A stretch of DNA of 64,000 nt from Sulfurospirillum cavolei (GCF_000813325.1 NZ_BBQE01000006.1), one strand, 5' to 3'; positions 17,631 through 26,444 are shown, numbered from the stretch's first letter. Numbers and translations: made by a program. Notes: generated by a model not told the origin, from the letters alone.

Positions 17631-17873
17631 TTATAAAATATGAACTTCGTACATGTAATCGCCTTCGCCTAAACCGTAACGAATATCGCGTAAATAAACG
17701 CTCAACCCTTTTGCCTCAAAATGTTCGACGAGCGCGACAAGATCTTTATGAGAGTTTTCCTTGTCGAAATAAAAAATTTTTTGTCCCTCTTTTTCAATAA
17801 TTTCGGCTACTTTTTCTAAGGTAATCGTTTTGGGTTTTCCGTTGATTTCGTTTCTTGCCAATTTAATTTCCAT
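17631..17873 (-). CDS. HP0268-like protein
   Basis: This 80-residue protein matches the Campylobacterota-specific HP0268 family in length and layout. The central IFYFDKENSHKDLVALVEHF and the C-terminal YMYEVHIL correspond to conserved parts of HP0268. The H. pylori protein has been reported as a small nuclease. The gene precedes miaB, as in H. pylori. The first half is basic with KTITLEKVAEIIEKEG. Nuclease activity for this copy is inferred from the family. Confidence 0.85.
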   Translation of the reverse strand: MEIKLARNEINGKPKTITLEKVAEIIEKEGQKIFYFDKENSHKDLVALVEHFEAKGLSVYLRDIRYGLGEGDYMYEVHIL

Positions 17874-18020
17874 TTGCCAACCTCTTTTCTATCGCAAAAA
17901 TTATCGTATGTGTTCACTATGCACAAAGATATATCGCGAAGTATACTTTATTTACGATAAATTCCTCATTAAAAGCATACTACTTTACTCTTATAAAGAA
18001 AAATAAAAGAAGAGTTTGGC

Positions 18021-18026
18021 TATAAT
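18021..18026 (+). promoter_or_regulatory. Probable -10 element for nusA
   Basis: TATAAT at 18021-18026 lies 110 bases before the nusA ATG in the 262-base divergent gap. The gap also has a TATACT at about 17942 that could serve either strand. The -35 region is AT-rich without a clear TTGACA, which is typical of this lineage. I see no other element in the gap. Confidence 0.5.
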
Positions 18027-18135
18027 CATTTTCCCTCAGCTCGCTATCGTTTAAATTTCCATGATTTAATTTTGAGTTTTCATCATTGCGATACCTATCG
18101 AAAGCGTAAAATACGTTAATTTTTTAAGGATACTT

Positions 18136-19266
18136 ATGGAAAGAATTGTTGATATTATAGAATCCATTGCTCATGAAAAAGGGTTAGATATTAATGAAGT
18201 GAAAAACACCGTTACGGTGGCACTCGTTAAAACCGCCAAGAAAATTTACGGCTCGCAATACGAGTACGATGCCGAAATCGATCCTGCAACCAAAGCCCTT
18301 AAATTGTATCAAAAAGTGCTCGTCGTCACGCCCGAAGACGAACGTTTGCAAGAAGGCAATGAAAATTTTATCGCAATTAAAGACGCTAAAGAAGTCGATC
18401 CCGAAATTGAAATCGGCGATGAACTTACCTATGAATTACCTTTAGACAATTTAGGTCGAACCGCCGCGGCAACCCTTCAAAAAGAGCTCGAATACCACAT
18501 TCAACGCCTTTTGGAAAACAATATTTTTGAAAAATACCAAAAACTGGTCGGGAAAACCGTTTTCGGTACCGTCGTACGCGTCGATAACGATGAAAACACC
18601 TACATCGAAATCGACGAAATTCGTGCGGTACTTCCTCGAAAAAACCGTATCAAAGGCGAAAAATTTAAAGTCGGGAACGTCGTCAAAAGCGTTATTCGCA
18701 AAGTGCTTATCGACAAATCGCAAGGCATGTACGTCGAACTTTCCCGTACCAGTCCGAAATTTTTAGAATCGCTTTTAGAGCTCGAAGTCCCCGAAATTAA
18801 AGACGGTATGATCAAAATCGTGGGCAGTGCGAGAATTCCCGGAGAGCGTGCTAAGATTGCTTTACTCTCGTTGCATCCAAACATCGATGCCGTCGGTGCG
18901 ACGGTCGGAACAAAAGGGGTGCGGATCAATGCGGTGAGCAAAGAGTTGCATAATGAAAATATCGACTGTATCGAATTTTCAAACGTTCCGGAAATTTTCA
19001 TCGCCCGTACGTTGGCACCGGCGATTATTTCCAACGTTAAACTGCAAAACGGCAAAGCGATCGTCACGCTTCCGAGCGATCAAAAATCAAAAGCGATCGG
19101 TAAAAACGGTATCAACATCCGTCTAACGTCTATGCTGTGCGGCGTCGAAGTCGAACTGCACGAATCTTCAAGCACGGCAGCATCTGCACTTCCATCGGGC
19201 GAAAGCGCACCCGAACAAGCCGAGCGCAATCCGGACGCCTTAAAAAAACTCTTCGGCGGACTTTAA
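18136..19266 (+). CDS. nusA: Transcription termination/antitermination factor NusA
   Basis: NusA binds RNA polymerase and nascent RNA and controls pausing and termination. The 376-residue protein has the N-terminal polymerase-binding domain (residues 1 to 125) and an S1 domain (GTVVRVDNDENTYIEID near residue 140). Two KH domains follow, with VGATVGTKGVRI near 256 and AIGKNGINIRL near 320. A short acidic tail ends the protein. It lacks the C-terminal repeats of the E. coli protein. It stands alone rather than in the rimP-nusA-infB order. A 13-pair hairpin follows directly. Confidence 0.95.
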   Translation: MERIVDIIESIAHEKGLDINEVKNTVTVALVKTAKKIYGSQYEYDAEIDPATKALKLYQKVLVVTPEDERLQEGNENFIAIKDAKEVDPEIEIGDELTYELPLDNLGRTAAATLQKELEYHIQRLLENNIFEKYQKLVGKTVFGTVVRVDNDENTYIEIDEIRAVLPRKNRIKGEKFKVGNVVKSVIRKVLIDKSQGMYVELSRTSPKFLESLLELEVPEIKDGMIKIVGSARIPGERAKIALLSLHPNIDAVGATVGTKGVRINAVSKELHNENIDCIEFSNVPEIFIARTLAPAIISNVKLQNGKAIVTLPSDQKSKAIGKNGINIRLTSMLCGVEVELHESSSTAASALPSGESAPEQAERNPDALKKLFGGL

Positions 19267-19272
19267 TTTTCG

Positions 19273-19304
19273 TTACATGTAAAGCTTTTTCGCTTTACAT
19301 GTAA
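19273..19304 (+). terminator. nusA terminator built from two TTACATGTAA copies
   Basis: TTACATGTAAAGC at 19273-19285 and its exact complement GCTTTACATGTAA at 19292-19304 form a perfect 13-pair stem around a TTTTTC loop, 7 bases after the nusA stop. Each arm contains one exact copy of the dispersed palindrome (19273-19282 and 19295-19304). The 3' T tract is weak (GACTTTATT). The hairpin also sits just beyond the 3' end of the convergent lipoprotein gene and may serve both. Confidence 0.65.
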
Positions 19305-19308
19305 GACT

Positions 19309-19458
19309 TTATTCCGTTTTCTCTTTGACGTAAGTCGCTCCGTCGTTAACCTTCTCTTTCGTCCATTCGTAACCGTCTTTCGCATCTTTTTTAATGCCGC
19401 CCCAAGTAGCGCAACCGCTCAAAAGTGCAATACAAAAAAGGGGGAATAAATATTTCAT
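19309..19458 (-). CDS. Small entericidin-like lipoprotein, 49 residues
   Basis: The gene is short but well supported. AAGGAG lies at a good distance before the ATG. The N-terminus MKYLFPLFCIALLSGC is a lipoprotein signal with lipobox LLSGC. The mature part CATWGGIKKDAKDG resembles the start of mature entericidins, which are small cell-envelope lipoproteins. The rest is Lys- and Glu-rich (KEKVNDGATYVKEKTE). It overlaps the start of the region for the upstream permease gene by 4 bases, so it is the last gene of the gap-pgk-tpiA-fabI-permease operon. Function unknown. Confidence 0.7.
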   Translation of the reverse strand: MKYLFPLFCIALLSGCATWGGIKKDAKDGYEWTKEKVNDGATYVKEKTE

Positions 19459-20429
19459 ATGTTTCTCCTTTTAAAATGTGGATTGAGTTTCACTAAGATC
19501 AAATCGGCAATCATATTGCCCAAAAGCGTCAAGAACGAAGCGATAATAAGTATACCCATAATCACGGGATAATCACGACTTAAAGCACTTTGATAAAAAA
19601 GCAAGCCCATACCGTTGATGGCAAAAATCGATTCTAAGATGACGCTCCCACCGATCAGCCCCGGCAGCGACAAGCCTAAAATCGTCACGATCGGAGGAGC
19701 AAGATTGGGCAGAATAAAATGCCTTAAAAGCACTTTGCCTTCAATGCCTCTGCTTTTGGCAAAAAAGACGTAGTCGCTTTTTAAAACCGCCAAACTCAAA
19801 CTGCGAACGTACAAAATCAAACTTCCCACGCCTCCGAATACCATCACGAAAATAGGCAAAACGACATGCCAAGCAACATCGGCATACGCGATCCAGCCTT
19901 CTTGAGGAAGACCTTGCGAATGCAATCCCGAGATCGGAAAAAGTTTATAACGTACCGCAAACACGATGATCGTTAAAAGTGCCAAATAAAACGAGGGCAT
20001 GGCATAACTGATCAAGGCAAACTGTTTCACGCTTTTGTCGTAAAGGCCTTGTTTCATCGCGGCTTTGATGCCCAAATAAAGCGAAATGACCAACACCAGA
20101 ACTAAACTGACGCCGTTGAGAACTAACGTAATCGCAAGCCGATCTAAAATCTCGTCGCGTACCGGTTTTCCGCTTGCAAACGAGATTCCAAAGTCTAAAT
20201 GCACGATGGCTCTCAGCCACGAAAAGAATTGCATGAAAAGGGATTGATCGAGTCCGTAAACCCGTTTGAGTTGCTCTAAAGATTCTTGCGTAATATTAGG
20301 ATTGAGCTCGCCGCTCGCAAAAAAGGAGTTGGGAGCTAAATGAATAGCTCCAAAAGAGATTAAAGAGATAAGACCTAGCATCAGTACCACGTAAGAAATT
20401 TTTTGCAGTACCGTTTTCATCCGATGCAA
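19455..20429 (-). CDS. ABC transporter permease, OppB/DppB type
   Basis: This inner-membrane permease of 324 residues has six predicted helices. It has the OppB-type N-terminal pattern SFGAIHLAPNSF and the YGLDQSLFMQFFSW segment. The EAA-type loop with SRGIEGKVLLRHFILPNL lies near residue 230. The family moves peptides or nickel with a second permease, two ATPases and a binding protein. None of these partners is next to it. ATG 20420 (MKTVLQK) is an alternative start. It lies directly after fabI with 3 bases between, so it is co-transcribed with lipid and glycolysis genes. Confidence 0.85.
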   Translation of the reverse strand: MHRMKTVLQKISYVVLMLGLISLISFGAIHLAPNSFFASGELNPNITQESLEQLKRVYGLDQSLFMQFFSWLRAIVHLDFGISFASGKPVRDEILDRLAITLVLNGVSLVLVLVISLYLGIKAAMKQGLYDKSVKQFALISYAMPSFYLALLTIIVFAVRYKLFPISGLHSQGLPQEGWIAYADVAWHVVLPIFVMVFGGVGSLILYVRSLSLAVLKSDYVFFAKSRGIEGKVLLRHFILPNLAPPIVTILGLSLPGLIGGSVILESIFAINGMGLLFYQSALSRDYPVIMGILIIASFLTLLGNMIADLILVKLNPHFKRRNI

Positions 20430-20432
20430 TCC

Positions 20433-21254
20433 TTACTTTTGCAAATCCCACGCAAGCACGGTATGTCCTTCTTCATCGGTTTCATCCCGACCCATACCCA
20501 TGATATTGTAGCCCGCATCCACGTAATGAATCTCGCCCGTAACGCCGCTGGAAAGATCGCTGAGAAGATACATACCGCTGTTGCCGACTTCATCGGTCGT
20601 CACGTTTTTACGAAGAGGCGCATTCGTTTCGTTCCAACGAAGAATCATTCTAAAATCGCCGATTCCGCTTGCCGCCAACGTTTTAATCGGTCCGGCGCTA
20701 ATAGCGTTAACGCGAATACCCCGACTTCCCAAATCCACCGCAAGATAGCGTACGCTCGCTTCAAGTGCCGCTTTGGCAACACCCATCACGTTGTAATGCG
20801 GTACGTAGCGCGGTCCGCCTAAATACGAGAGCGTTAAGATAGAGCCGTTGTCGTTCAATACGGGTAAACATGCCCGAGAAAGCGAAACCAATGAATATGC
20901 GGATGTTCCAAGTGCAATATCAAACGCTTCTTTGGTCGTATCGATAAAATGACCGCTCAGCGCTTCTTTAGGGGCATACGCAACGGAGTGAACGACAAAA
21001 TCGATCTTTCCGAAATCTTTTTCCAATGAAACGCTCAGGGCGTCCAAATGTGCCGGATTGTTAATGTCGAGTTCGTACACTTTATCGCTTCCAAACTCTT
21101 CGGCGATAGGACGTACGCGTTTTTCCAACGATTCGTTTAAGTACGTAAACGCTAATTCCGCACCTTGTTCATGACATGCTTTCGCAATCCCGTACGCGAT
21201 GGACTTGTTATTGGCGATTCCTACGATAAGACCTTTTTTACCCTTCATAACCAT
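20433..21254 (-). CDS. fabI: Enoyl-[acyl-carrier-protein] reductase (NADH)
   Basis: FabI reduces enoyl-ACP in the last step of fatty-acid elongation. The 273-residue protein has the FabI-type nucleotide-binding start KGLIVGIANNKSIAYGIA. Its catalytic region has YNVMGVAKAALEASVRYLA (Tyr and Lys), and the substrate loop region has AGPIKTLAASGIGDF. ATG 21254 is chosen because GAGGAG stands 8 bases before it. The frame extends 18 codons further upstream into the end of tpiA without a better start. It ends 3 bases before the permease frame. Confidence 0.95.
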   Translation of the reverse strand: MVMKGKKGLIVGIANNKSIAYGIAKACHEQGAELAFTYLNESLEKRVRPIAEEFGSDKVYELDINNPAHLDALSVSLEKDFGKIDFVVHSVAYAPKEALSGHFIDTTKEAFDIALGTSAYSLVSLSRACLPVLNDNGSILTLSYLGGPRYVPHYNVMGVAKAALEASVRYLAVDLGSRGIRVNAISAGPIKTLAASGIGDFRMILRWNETNAPLRKNVTTDEVGNSGMYLLSDLSSGVTGEIHYVDAGYNIMGMGRDETDEEGHTVLAWDLQK

Positions 21255-21268
21255 ATGCTTTACTCCTC

Positions 21269-21982
21269 TTATTTGTTCACGTGATCTGCAATGCGAATCA
21301 TTTCGCAAAAAGCATTTTCATTCCAGCTTGCCGTTCCGACCAAAACACCCTCGCATGCTTTGACATGTAAGATAGATTCGATATTGTCCGCTTTGACGCT
21401 ACCTCCGTATAAAAGAGGTTTTGAAAGCTTTTCGCGCAAACGACTCAAAACGTCGTCGATGTCGTCTAAACCAGCACTTAGACCCGTACCGATCGCCCAA
21501 ACCGGCTCATAAGCGATCACCAAACGATCGTAATGCACGTCGATACCTTCAAATTGCTCCCAAAGGTAACGCATCACCGCATCGATACCTTGAACGCGAA
21601 TTTCGGCGGGCTCACCGATACAATAGACGATTTCGACTTCTCTTGCTTTGGCAAAATCGTATTTTTGCGCGATAAAAGCTTGAGATTCCTTTAAAAGATG
21701 CCGGCGTTCGCTGTGTCCGATCAACACGCTTTCGATTCGGAACTCTTCTAGCTGCTGAAAGCCGATTTCTCCGGTATACGAGCCGCTTTGCACCGGATAA
21801 AAGTTTTGCGCCCCTACTTTAAGATTGTCATGTTCGCCAAAACGATCCAATGCCGTAAAAGGCGCAAAAATACGTACTTGCTGTCGGCTTTTTGTTTGTG
21901 CGATATAGGCTTGAATCGCTTCAACAAACGCTTTGGTACCGGCTCTTGTATAATTGGTTTTAAAGTTGGACGCGATAATCAT
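21269..21982 (-). CDS. tpiA: Triosephosphate isomerase
   Basis: TpiA interconverts dihydroxyacetone phosphate and glyceraldehyde-3-phosphate. The 237-residue protein has the catalytic His in LIGHSERRHL near residue 92, the catalytic Glu in YEPVWAIGTG near residue 160, and the phosphate loop LLYGGSVKADN. It is slightly shorter than the usual 250 residues, as in other Campylobacterota. It lies 2 bases after pgk in the operon gap-pgk-tpiA-fabI. A TGACATGTAA variant of the dispersed word lies near its 3' end. Confidence 0.95.
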   Translation of the reverse strand: MIIASNFKTNYTRAGTKAFVEAIQAYIAQTKSRQQVRIFAPFTALDRFGEHDNLKVGAQNFYPVQSGSYTGEIGFQQLEEFRIESVLIGHSERRHLLKESQAFIAQKYDFAKAREVEIVYCIGEPAEIRVQGIDAVMRYLWEQFEGIDVHYDRLVIAYEPVWAIGTGLSAGLDDIDDVLSRLREKLSKPLLYGGSVKADNIESILHVKACEGVLVGTASWNENAFCEMIRIADHVNK

Positions 21983-21984
21983 CG

Positions 21985-23184
21985 TTATTCGCTTTCGCTT
22001 TGGCTTAGAACTTTAACGCCGGGAAGCTCTCTTCCCTCGATCAACTCTAAACTTGCACCGCCGCCCGTGGAGATGAACGTCATCTCGTCGGCATCGCCCG
22101 CACGTGCCACCACGTCGGCCGTATCGCCGCCGCCTACGACGGTCGTTGCATGTGCTTGAGCAATGTCGTGCGACATTTTGAAACTTCCTTTAGAAAATTT
22201 TTCAAGCTCGAAAACGCCCATCGGGCCGTTCCATAAAATCGTCTGAGCATCCGCAAGCGCTTCTCTAAAAAGGCGTGACGTTGCAGGTCCTATGTCAAGC
22301 CCCATCCAGCCTTTGGGAATCTCTTGAACCGTCACAAATTTAATCGTTGCGTCTTGTGAGCATGTTTGCGCGGCAACAACGTCGACCGGAAGGTAAATTT
22401 TGACACCCAAACGCTTGGCTTCTTCCATCACGCGATTGGCTTCATCGATCAATTCGTCTTCTACGATCGAATTTCCGATATCAAGCCCTTGCGCTTTTAA
22501 AAATGTAAACGCCATACCGCCGCCGATCACGAGTTTATCGACGCGAGGCAATAAGTTGACCAAGGCTTGAAGTTTGCCGCTGACTTTGCTACCGCCCACG
22601 ACGGCGACAAACGGACGGGTCGGACGGCGTAATAAATTGCGTGAAAATTCGATCTCTTTTTGAAGCAAAAATCCCGCCGCCGAAGATTTTTCATTAAAAT
22701 AATGCGTAATCGCCTCAACCGAAGCGTGCGCACGGTGGCATACGCCGAAAGCATCGTTAATATAAACTTCCGCCATGTCGGCAAGTGCTTTGGCAAACTC
22801 TTCGTCGTTTGCCGTCTCGCCTTTGCAAAAACGGAGGTTTTCCAAGAGTAAAATTTCTCCCGCTTGCAACGCCGCCGCTTTTTCCGTCGCATCTTTTCCG
22901 ATCACGTCCGAACTTAAAACCACTTCTTTGGACAACAGACGTTTAAGCCTCATCTGAACGGGGGCAAGCGAATATTTTTCGTCCACGGCGCCTTTAGGTC
23001 TGCCTAAATGACTCGCTAGAATAATCGAACATCCATGATCCAAACAGTAACGAATCGTCGGAATTGCCGAACGCACCCTACGATCGTCGGTAATATTGGC
23101 AAACTCGTCTAAAGGCACATTGAAATCACACCGAATAAAAACTTTTTTACCTGCAATATCGAGATCTCTAATGGAACGAATCAT
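21985..23184 (-). CDS. pgk: Phosphoglycerate kinase
   Basis: Pgk transfers phosphate between 1,3-bisphosphoglycerate and ADP. The 399-residue length is typical. Motifs are FIRCDFNVPLDE near residue 14, ASHLGRPKG near 60, AVVGGSKVSGKLQ near 195, GMAFTFLKAQG, and the C-terminal nucleotide region WNGPMGVFE and VVGGGDTADVV. It lies between gap and tpiA on the minus strand, with 14 and 2 bases separating the genes, consistent with one glycolytic/gluconeogenic transcript. Confidence 0.97.
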   Translation of the reverse strand: MIRSIRDLDIAGKKVFIRCDFNVPLDEFANITDDRRVRSAIPTIRYCLDHGCSIILASHLGRPKGAVDEKYSLAPVQMRLKRLLSKEVVLSSDVIGKDATEKAAALQAGEILLLENLRFCKGETANDEEFAKALADMAEVYINDAFGVCHRAHASVEAITHYFNEKSSAAGFLLQKEIEFSRNLLRRPTRPFVAVVGGSKVSGKLQALVNLLPRVDKLVIGGGMAFTFLKAQGLDIGNSIVEDELIDEANRVMEEAKRLGVKIYLPVDVVAAQTCSQDATIKFVTVQEIPKGWMGLDIGPATSRLFREALADAQTILWNGPMGVFELEKFSKGSFKMSHDIAQAHATTVVGGGDTADVVARAGDADEMTFISTGGGASLELIEGRELPGVKVLSQSESE

Positions 23185-23198
23185 ATGTTTTCCTTACT

Positions 23199-24200
23199 TT
23201 ATTTGCTAACGTAAACGGCCATATCGACTAAACGCGTCGAATAACCCCACTCATTGTCGTACCATGCCATAACTTTGACCATATCGCCGCAAATAACTTG
23301 CGTTAAATCAAGTGCCACGACAGAACTCCATGAACTGGTCACAAAATCTTGAGAGACTCTTTGCTCCGTATCGACTTCTAAAATGCCTTTGAGTTTTCCG
23401 TTGGCGTGTTCGCTAAAAAGCGCATTGATCTCTTCTTTACTCGTCTCTTTTTTCAACAAAACGTTCAAATCGACCATCGAAACGTTCGGCGTCGGTACAC
23501 GCACGCTTTGTCCGTGTAGCCGTCCTTTAAGGTGAGGAAGCACCAAACCGATCGCTTTTGCCGCACCCGTACTGCTCGGGATGAGATTGACCGCCGCCGC
23601 ACGCGCTCGACGTAAATCGTTTTTACGGTGTTTTACGTCTAAAATATTTTGATCGTTGGTGTAAGAGTGAACGGTCGTCATAAGCCCTTTGTCGATACCG
23701 AAAGCATCGTCTAATATTTTAGCGACGGGGCCCAAACAATTGGTCGTACAACTGGCATTGGAAATAATCGTTTGACCGGCGTACGCCTCTTCGTTGACAC
23801 CCAACACGAAGGTCGGCGTATCATCTTTTGCCGGTGCCGAGAGCACGACTTTTTTAATGCCGTTATCGATAAAAACCTGCATATCTTTTTGAGTTAAAAG
23901 TGCACCCGTACACTCAAGAACGACGTCTACGCCGTAATCGGCAAAATTCAGCTCTTTCGCATCGCGGGTAGAGAACATTTTGACTTTGGATTTTCCCATT
24001 TGCATATAATCATCTTCAAGCAATTCGACATGTCCTAAAAATCCGCCGTGCACGCTATCGTATTTGAGTAGTTGTTTTGTGGTAGCACGATCTGCGGTGT
24101 CGTTCACGCAGACAAGTTCAACGTCATCGCGAGAATCGATAATTCTGGCGACACATCTTCCGATGCGACCGAATCCGTTTATAGCAATTTTGAGTGCCAT
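23199..24200 (-). CDS. gap: Glyceraldehyde-3-phosphate dehydrogenase
   Basis: Gap oxidises and phosphorylates glyceraldehyde-3-phosphate with NAD(P). The 333-residue protein has the Rossmann start INGFGRIGRCVAR, the catalytic cysteine in SNASCTTNCLGP near residue 150, HSYTNDQ, and the C-terminal WYDNEWGYS. It is the first gene of the operon. Its promoter probably lies in the 112-base gap before nadD, where a TATTAT element on the minus strand is visible about 15 bases upstream of the ribosome binding site. Confidence 0.97.
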   Translation of the reverse strand: MALKIAINGFGRIGRCVARIIDSRDDVELVCVNDTADRATTKQLLKYDSVHGGFLGHVELLEDDYMQMGKSKVKMFSTRDAKELNFADYGVDVVLECTGALLTQKDMQVFIDNGIKKVVLSAPAKDDTPTFVLGVNEEAYAGQTIISNASCTTNCLGPVAKILDDAFGIDKGLMTTVHSYTNDQNILDVKHRKNDLRRARAAAVNLIPSSTGAAKAIGLVLPHLKGRLHGQSVRVPTPNVSMVDLNVLLKKETSKEEINALFSEHANGKLKGILEVDTEQRVSQDFVTSSWSSVVALDLTQVICGDMVKVMAWYDNEWGYSTRLVDMAVYVSK

Positions 24201-24312
24201 AGGTGTTCCTTTTGATATAATAGTCGTTTTAATCTACAATTTGCTTTGATAAAAGCGAATTATTTTATCCAAAATGTAGTATAAAAAAGTTTAAAGTAAG
24301 GAAGACACACCG

Positions 24313-25194
24313 TTGCATATCGCTCTTTTTGGCGGCTCGTTCGATCCGCCGCATACGGCTCACGAAAAAATCGTGCTTGAAGCACTACGCCGTCTCAATC
24401 TTTCCAAACTCTTCATCGTTCCAACCTACTTAAGCCCTTTTAAGGAGAGCTTTTGTGCGCCGGCACCGATGCGACTCGAATGGCTAAAGCGTATGTTTTG
24501 CCACCTTTCCGACGTCGAGGTTCTTTCGTACGAAGTGGAACAACAAAGGCAAGTACCGACGATCGAAACGATTTTACATGTCAAGAGCCGTTACCCAAAT
24601 GCGCATTGCTACCTCATCGTCGGAAGCGATTCGTATACGAATCTTCCGCGATGGAATCGATACGAAGAAATCGTACGAAACGTCGAAATCGTTGTCGCCC
24701 AACGCGGAAGCTTTATTCCGCCCGAAGACTTGAAAATTTTACCGATTAATGTTAATATCAGCTCTTCAAAGCTGCGCTCGTTTTTGGACCCGAGATTTAT
24801 CCCCAAAGCCATCGAAAATGAAGTGATAGCATTTTATACAAGGAATCCAATGGACAATAGAATCGAAAGAATTATCACCGCCTTAAGTGATAAAAAAGCG
24901 GAAGATATACAAGTGTTTGATATGAGCGGGAAAGACTATTTCGTCAACACCGTTATTATCGCAAGTACAATGGGCGAACGACACGGACTCTCTTTGCTCG
25001 ACCATCTAAAAACCGAGCTCAAAAGCGCGGGAGAAAATTTTTTAAACGTTGATGCCGACGATAATTGGACGGTCATCGATATGGGCGATCTTTTAATTCA
25101 TCTGATGACGCCCGAATACCGTAAAAAATACAATATCGAAGTTTTTCTCAAAGAGAGAGAAGAAGAGATGAAAAAAATCAGAGGCGTAGAGTAA
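24313..25194 (+). CDS. nadD-rsfS: In-frame NadD-RsfS: nicotinate-nucleotide adenylyltransferase joined to ribosome silencing factor
   Basis: One uninterrupted frame of 293 residues holds two proteins that are normally separate. Residues 1 to 179 are NadD, which adenylates nicotinate mononucleotide. It has FGGSFDPPHTAH at the start and the ISSSKLR motif near residue 154. Residues 180 to 293 are RsfS (Iojap/DUF143), which binds ribosomal protein L14 and keeps subunits apart when nutrients are low. The RsfS part has DYFVNTVIIAS and NWTVIDMGDLLIHLMTPEYR. No stop codon separates them. TTG 24313 is preceded by AAGGAAG. A good internal ribosome binding site before ATG 24850 means free RsfS may also be made. 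Confidence 0.9.
   Translation: MHIALFGGSFDPPHTAHEKIVLEALRRLNLSKLFIVPTYLSPFKESFCAPAPMRLEWLKRMFCHLSDVEVLSYEVEQQRQVPTIETILHVKSRYPNAHCYLIVGSDSYTNLPRWNRYEEIVRNVEIVVAQRGSFIPPEDLKILPINVNISSSKLRSFLDPRFIPKAIENEVIAFYTRNPMDNRIERIITALSDKKAEDIQVFDMSGKDYFVNTVIIASTMGERHGLSLLDHLKTELKSAGENFLNVDADDNWTVIDMGDLLIHLMTPEYRKKYNIEVFLKEREEEMKKIRGVE
24839..24852 (+). promoter_or_regulatory. Internal ribosome binding site and start for RsfS
   Basis: AAGGA at 24840-24844 stands 5 bases before an in-frame ATG at 24850. That ATG begins the normal RsfS N-terminus (MDNRIERI). The site could give a separate RsfS of 114 residues beside the joined protein. Confidence 0.6.
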
Positions 25195-25225
25195 TCTACA
25201 CCTCCTTACATGTCAGCTTTCGAGT

Positions 25226-26253
25226 TTAGAGTTTTGCATCGGGCTTCGGTGTTTTTTCACTGCTTTCAGGAAGTTCAGGATAGGTAATAACCGGTTTTCT
25301 TCCTTTCAACGCCTTTAAAAACGTCTCGATTTTAGTACTTTCCGCATCGCTGATCGTAATTCCCAGTTGCGTACTGCCCATCTCTTTGATCGCATCTTTC
25401 AAGGTCCAAATCGCGCCGTTGTGAAAATACGGAGCCGTTTCGGTAATATTTCTTAAGGTCGGCGTTTTGACCATGCCGTTTGCATCGCCTTTAAAATCTC
25501 CGACTTGCGCGAACTTATATTTTCCCGCTACCTGAAACGCTTGCATCGTACCGCCTAAAGCAATACCGTTATGGCACGCCGCACACCCTTTGTCGATAAA
25601 CACTTCCAAGCCTTCTTTCTCGGCTTTGGAAAGCGCGTTATCGTTTCCGTTCATAAAATCATCGAAACGTGAAGGCGTAACCAACGTTTTTTCAAAAATA
25701 GCAATCGTCGACGTAATCTTCTCAAATGAAATTTTAACGTTATCGCCGTAAGCAAATTTAAACTCATCGACGTAAGCCGGAATTGAATTAATGCGCTCTT
25801 CGACTAATTTAGGTGGTGCAGCCATTTCAGGACCTGCTTGAACGGGACCTTGCGCTTGATCGGCTAGATGCGGGCTTCTACCGTCCCAAAATTGTGCTTT
25901 AAAAAAAGCGGAGTTGTAAACCGTCGGAGAGTTGAGATGATGCGGATTGGCCGTCCATCCGTGACCGATCGCCGCACTAATACCGTCCGTACCTCCGAGG
26001 GCTAGGTTGTGACAGGTATTGCAACTAATTAAAGAGCTACGCGACATTCTCGGATCAAAATAGAGTTTCTTCCCAAGCTCCACTTTTGCCGAAGTAATTG
26101 GATCTTTAGGATCATCAATTAATTTAAAACCTCAAGCTGACTTACGGGAATCGCCTCAATTCCGTTTTGCTTAACTTTGTCTACCAAGCTGTTTGCACCG
26201 AAAACTACGGTAGCACTCAACGCACAAAGGCTTAGAACCTTAGAAATTTGCAT
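25226..26253 (-). pseudogene. Di-haem cytochrome c peroxidase, interrupted by a one-base frameshift
   Basis: The intact version would be a periplasmic peroxidase that reduces hydrogen peroxide with electrons from cytochrome c. ATG 26253, preceded by AAGGAGATGAA, starts a clear signal peptide (MQISKVLSLCALSATVVFGA). That frame stops after 44 residues at TAA 26119-26121. The other frame carries the rest from 26083: haem sites SCNTCHNL and GCAACHNG, FWDGRSPHL and PYFHNGAIWTL. Adding one base in the three-A run at 26123-26125 restores the reading QLEVLKLIDDPKDP and a 342-residue product, the normal length. The cause is either real inactivation or a sequencing error. Confidence 0.85.
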
Positions 26254-26297
26254 TTCATCTCCTTTTTAAGAATGTAAAAGCATTATAAAGATATCTA

Positions 26298-26378
26298 TCT
26301 TAAATAGTAATTAATCTTATTTAGAATTTATTCCTATAAGTAATCTTTCTTAAATAGGATAGTTAATATCTTATTAAG
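26298..26378. promoter_or_regulatory. Duplicated operator-like repeat between the peroxidase and PerR-type genes
   Basis: Two near-identical blocks stand in tandem: 26298-26324 and 26348-26378. Each begins TCTTAAATAG, has TTAAT in the middle and ends CTTATTTAG or CTTATTAAG, so each is also roughly an inverted repeat. They lie in the AT-rich gap between divergent genes and are good candidates for Fur/PerR-family operators controlling both directions. Confidence 0.55.
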
Positions 26379-26444
26379 CTCGACTGCTATAAAATTGCGG
26401 CATTTACGGTATTTTTAACATTATTACAAAGGTAAGTGCGTTTT

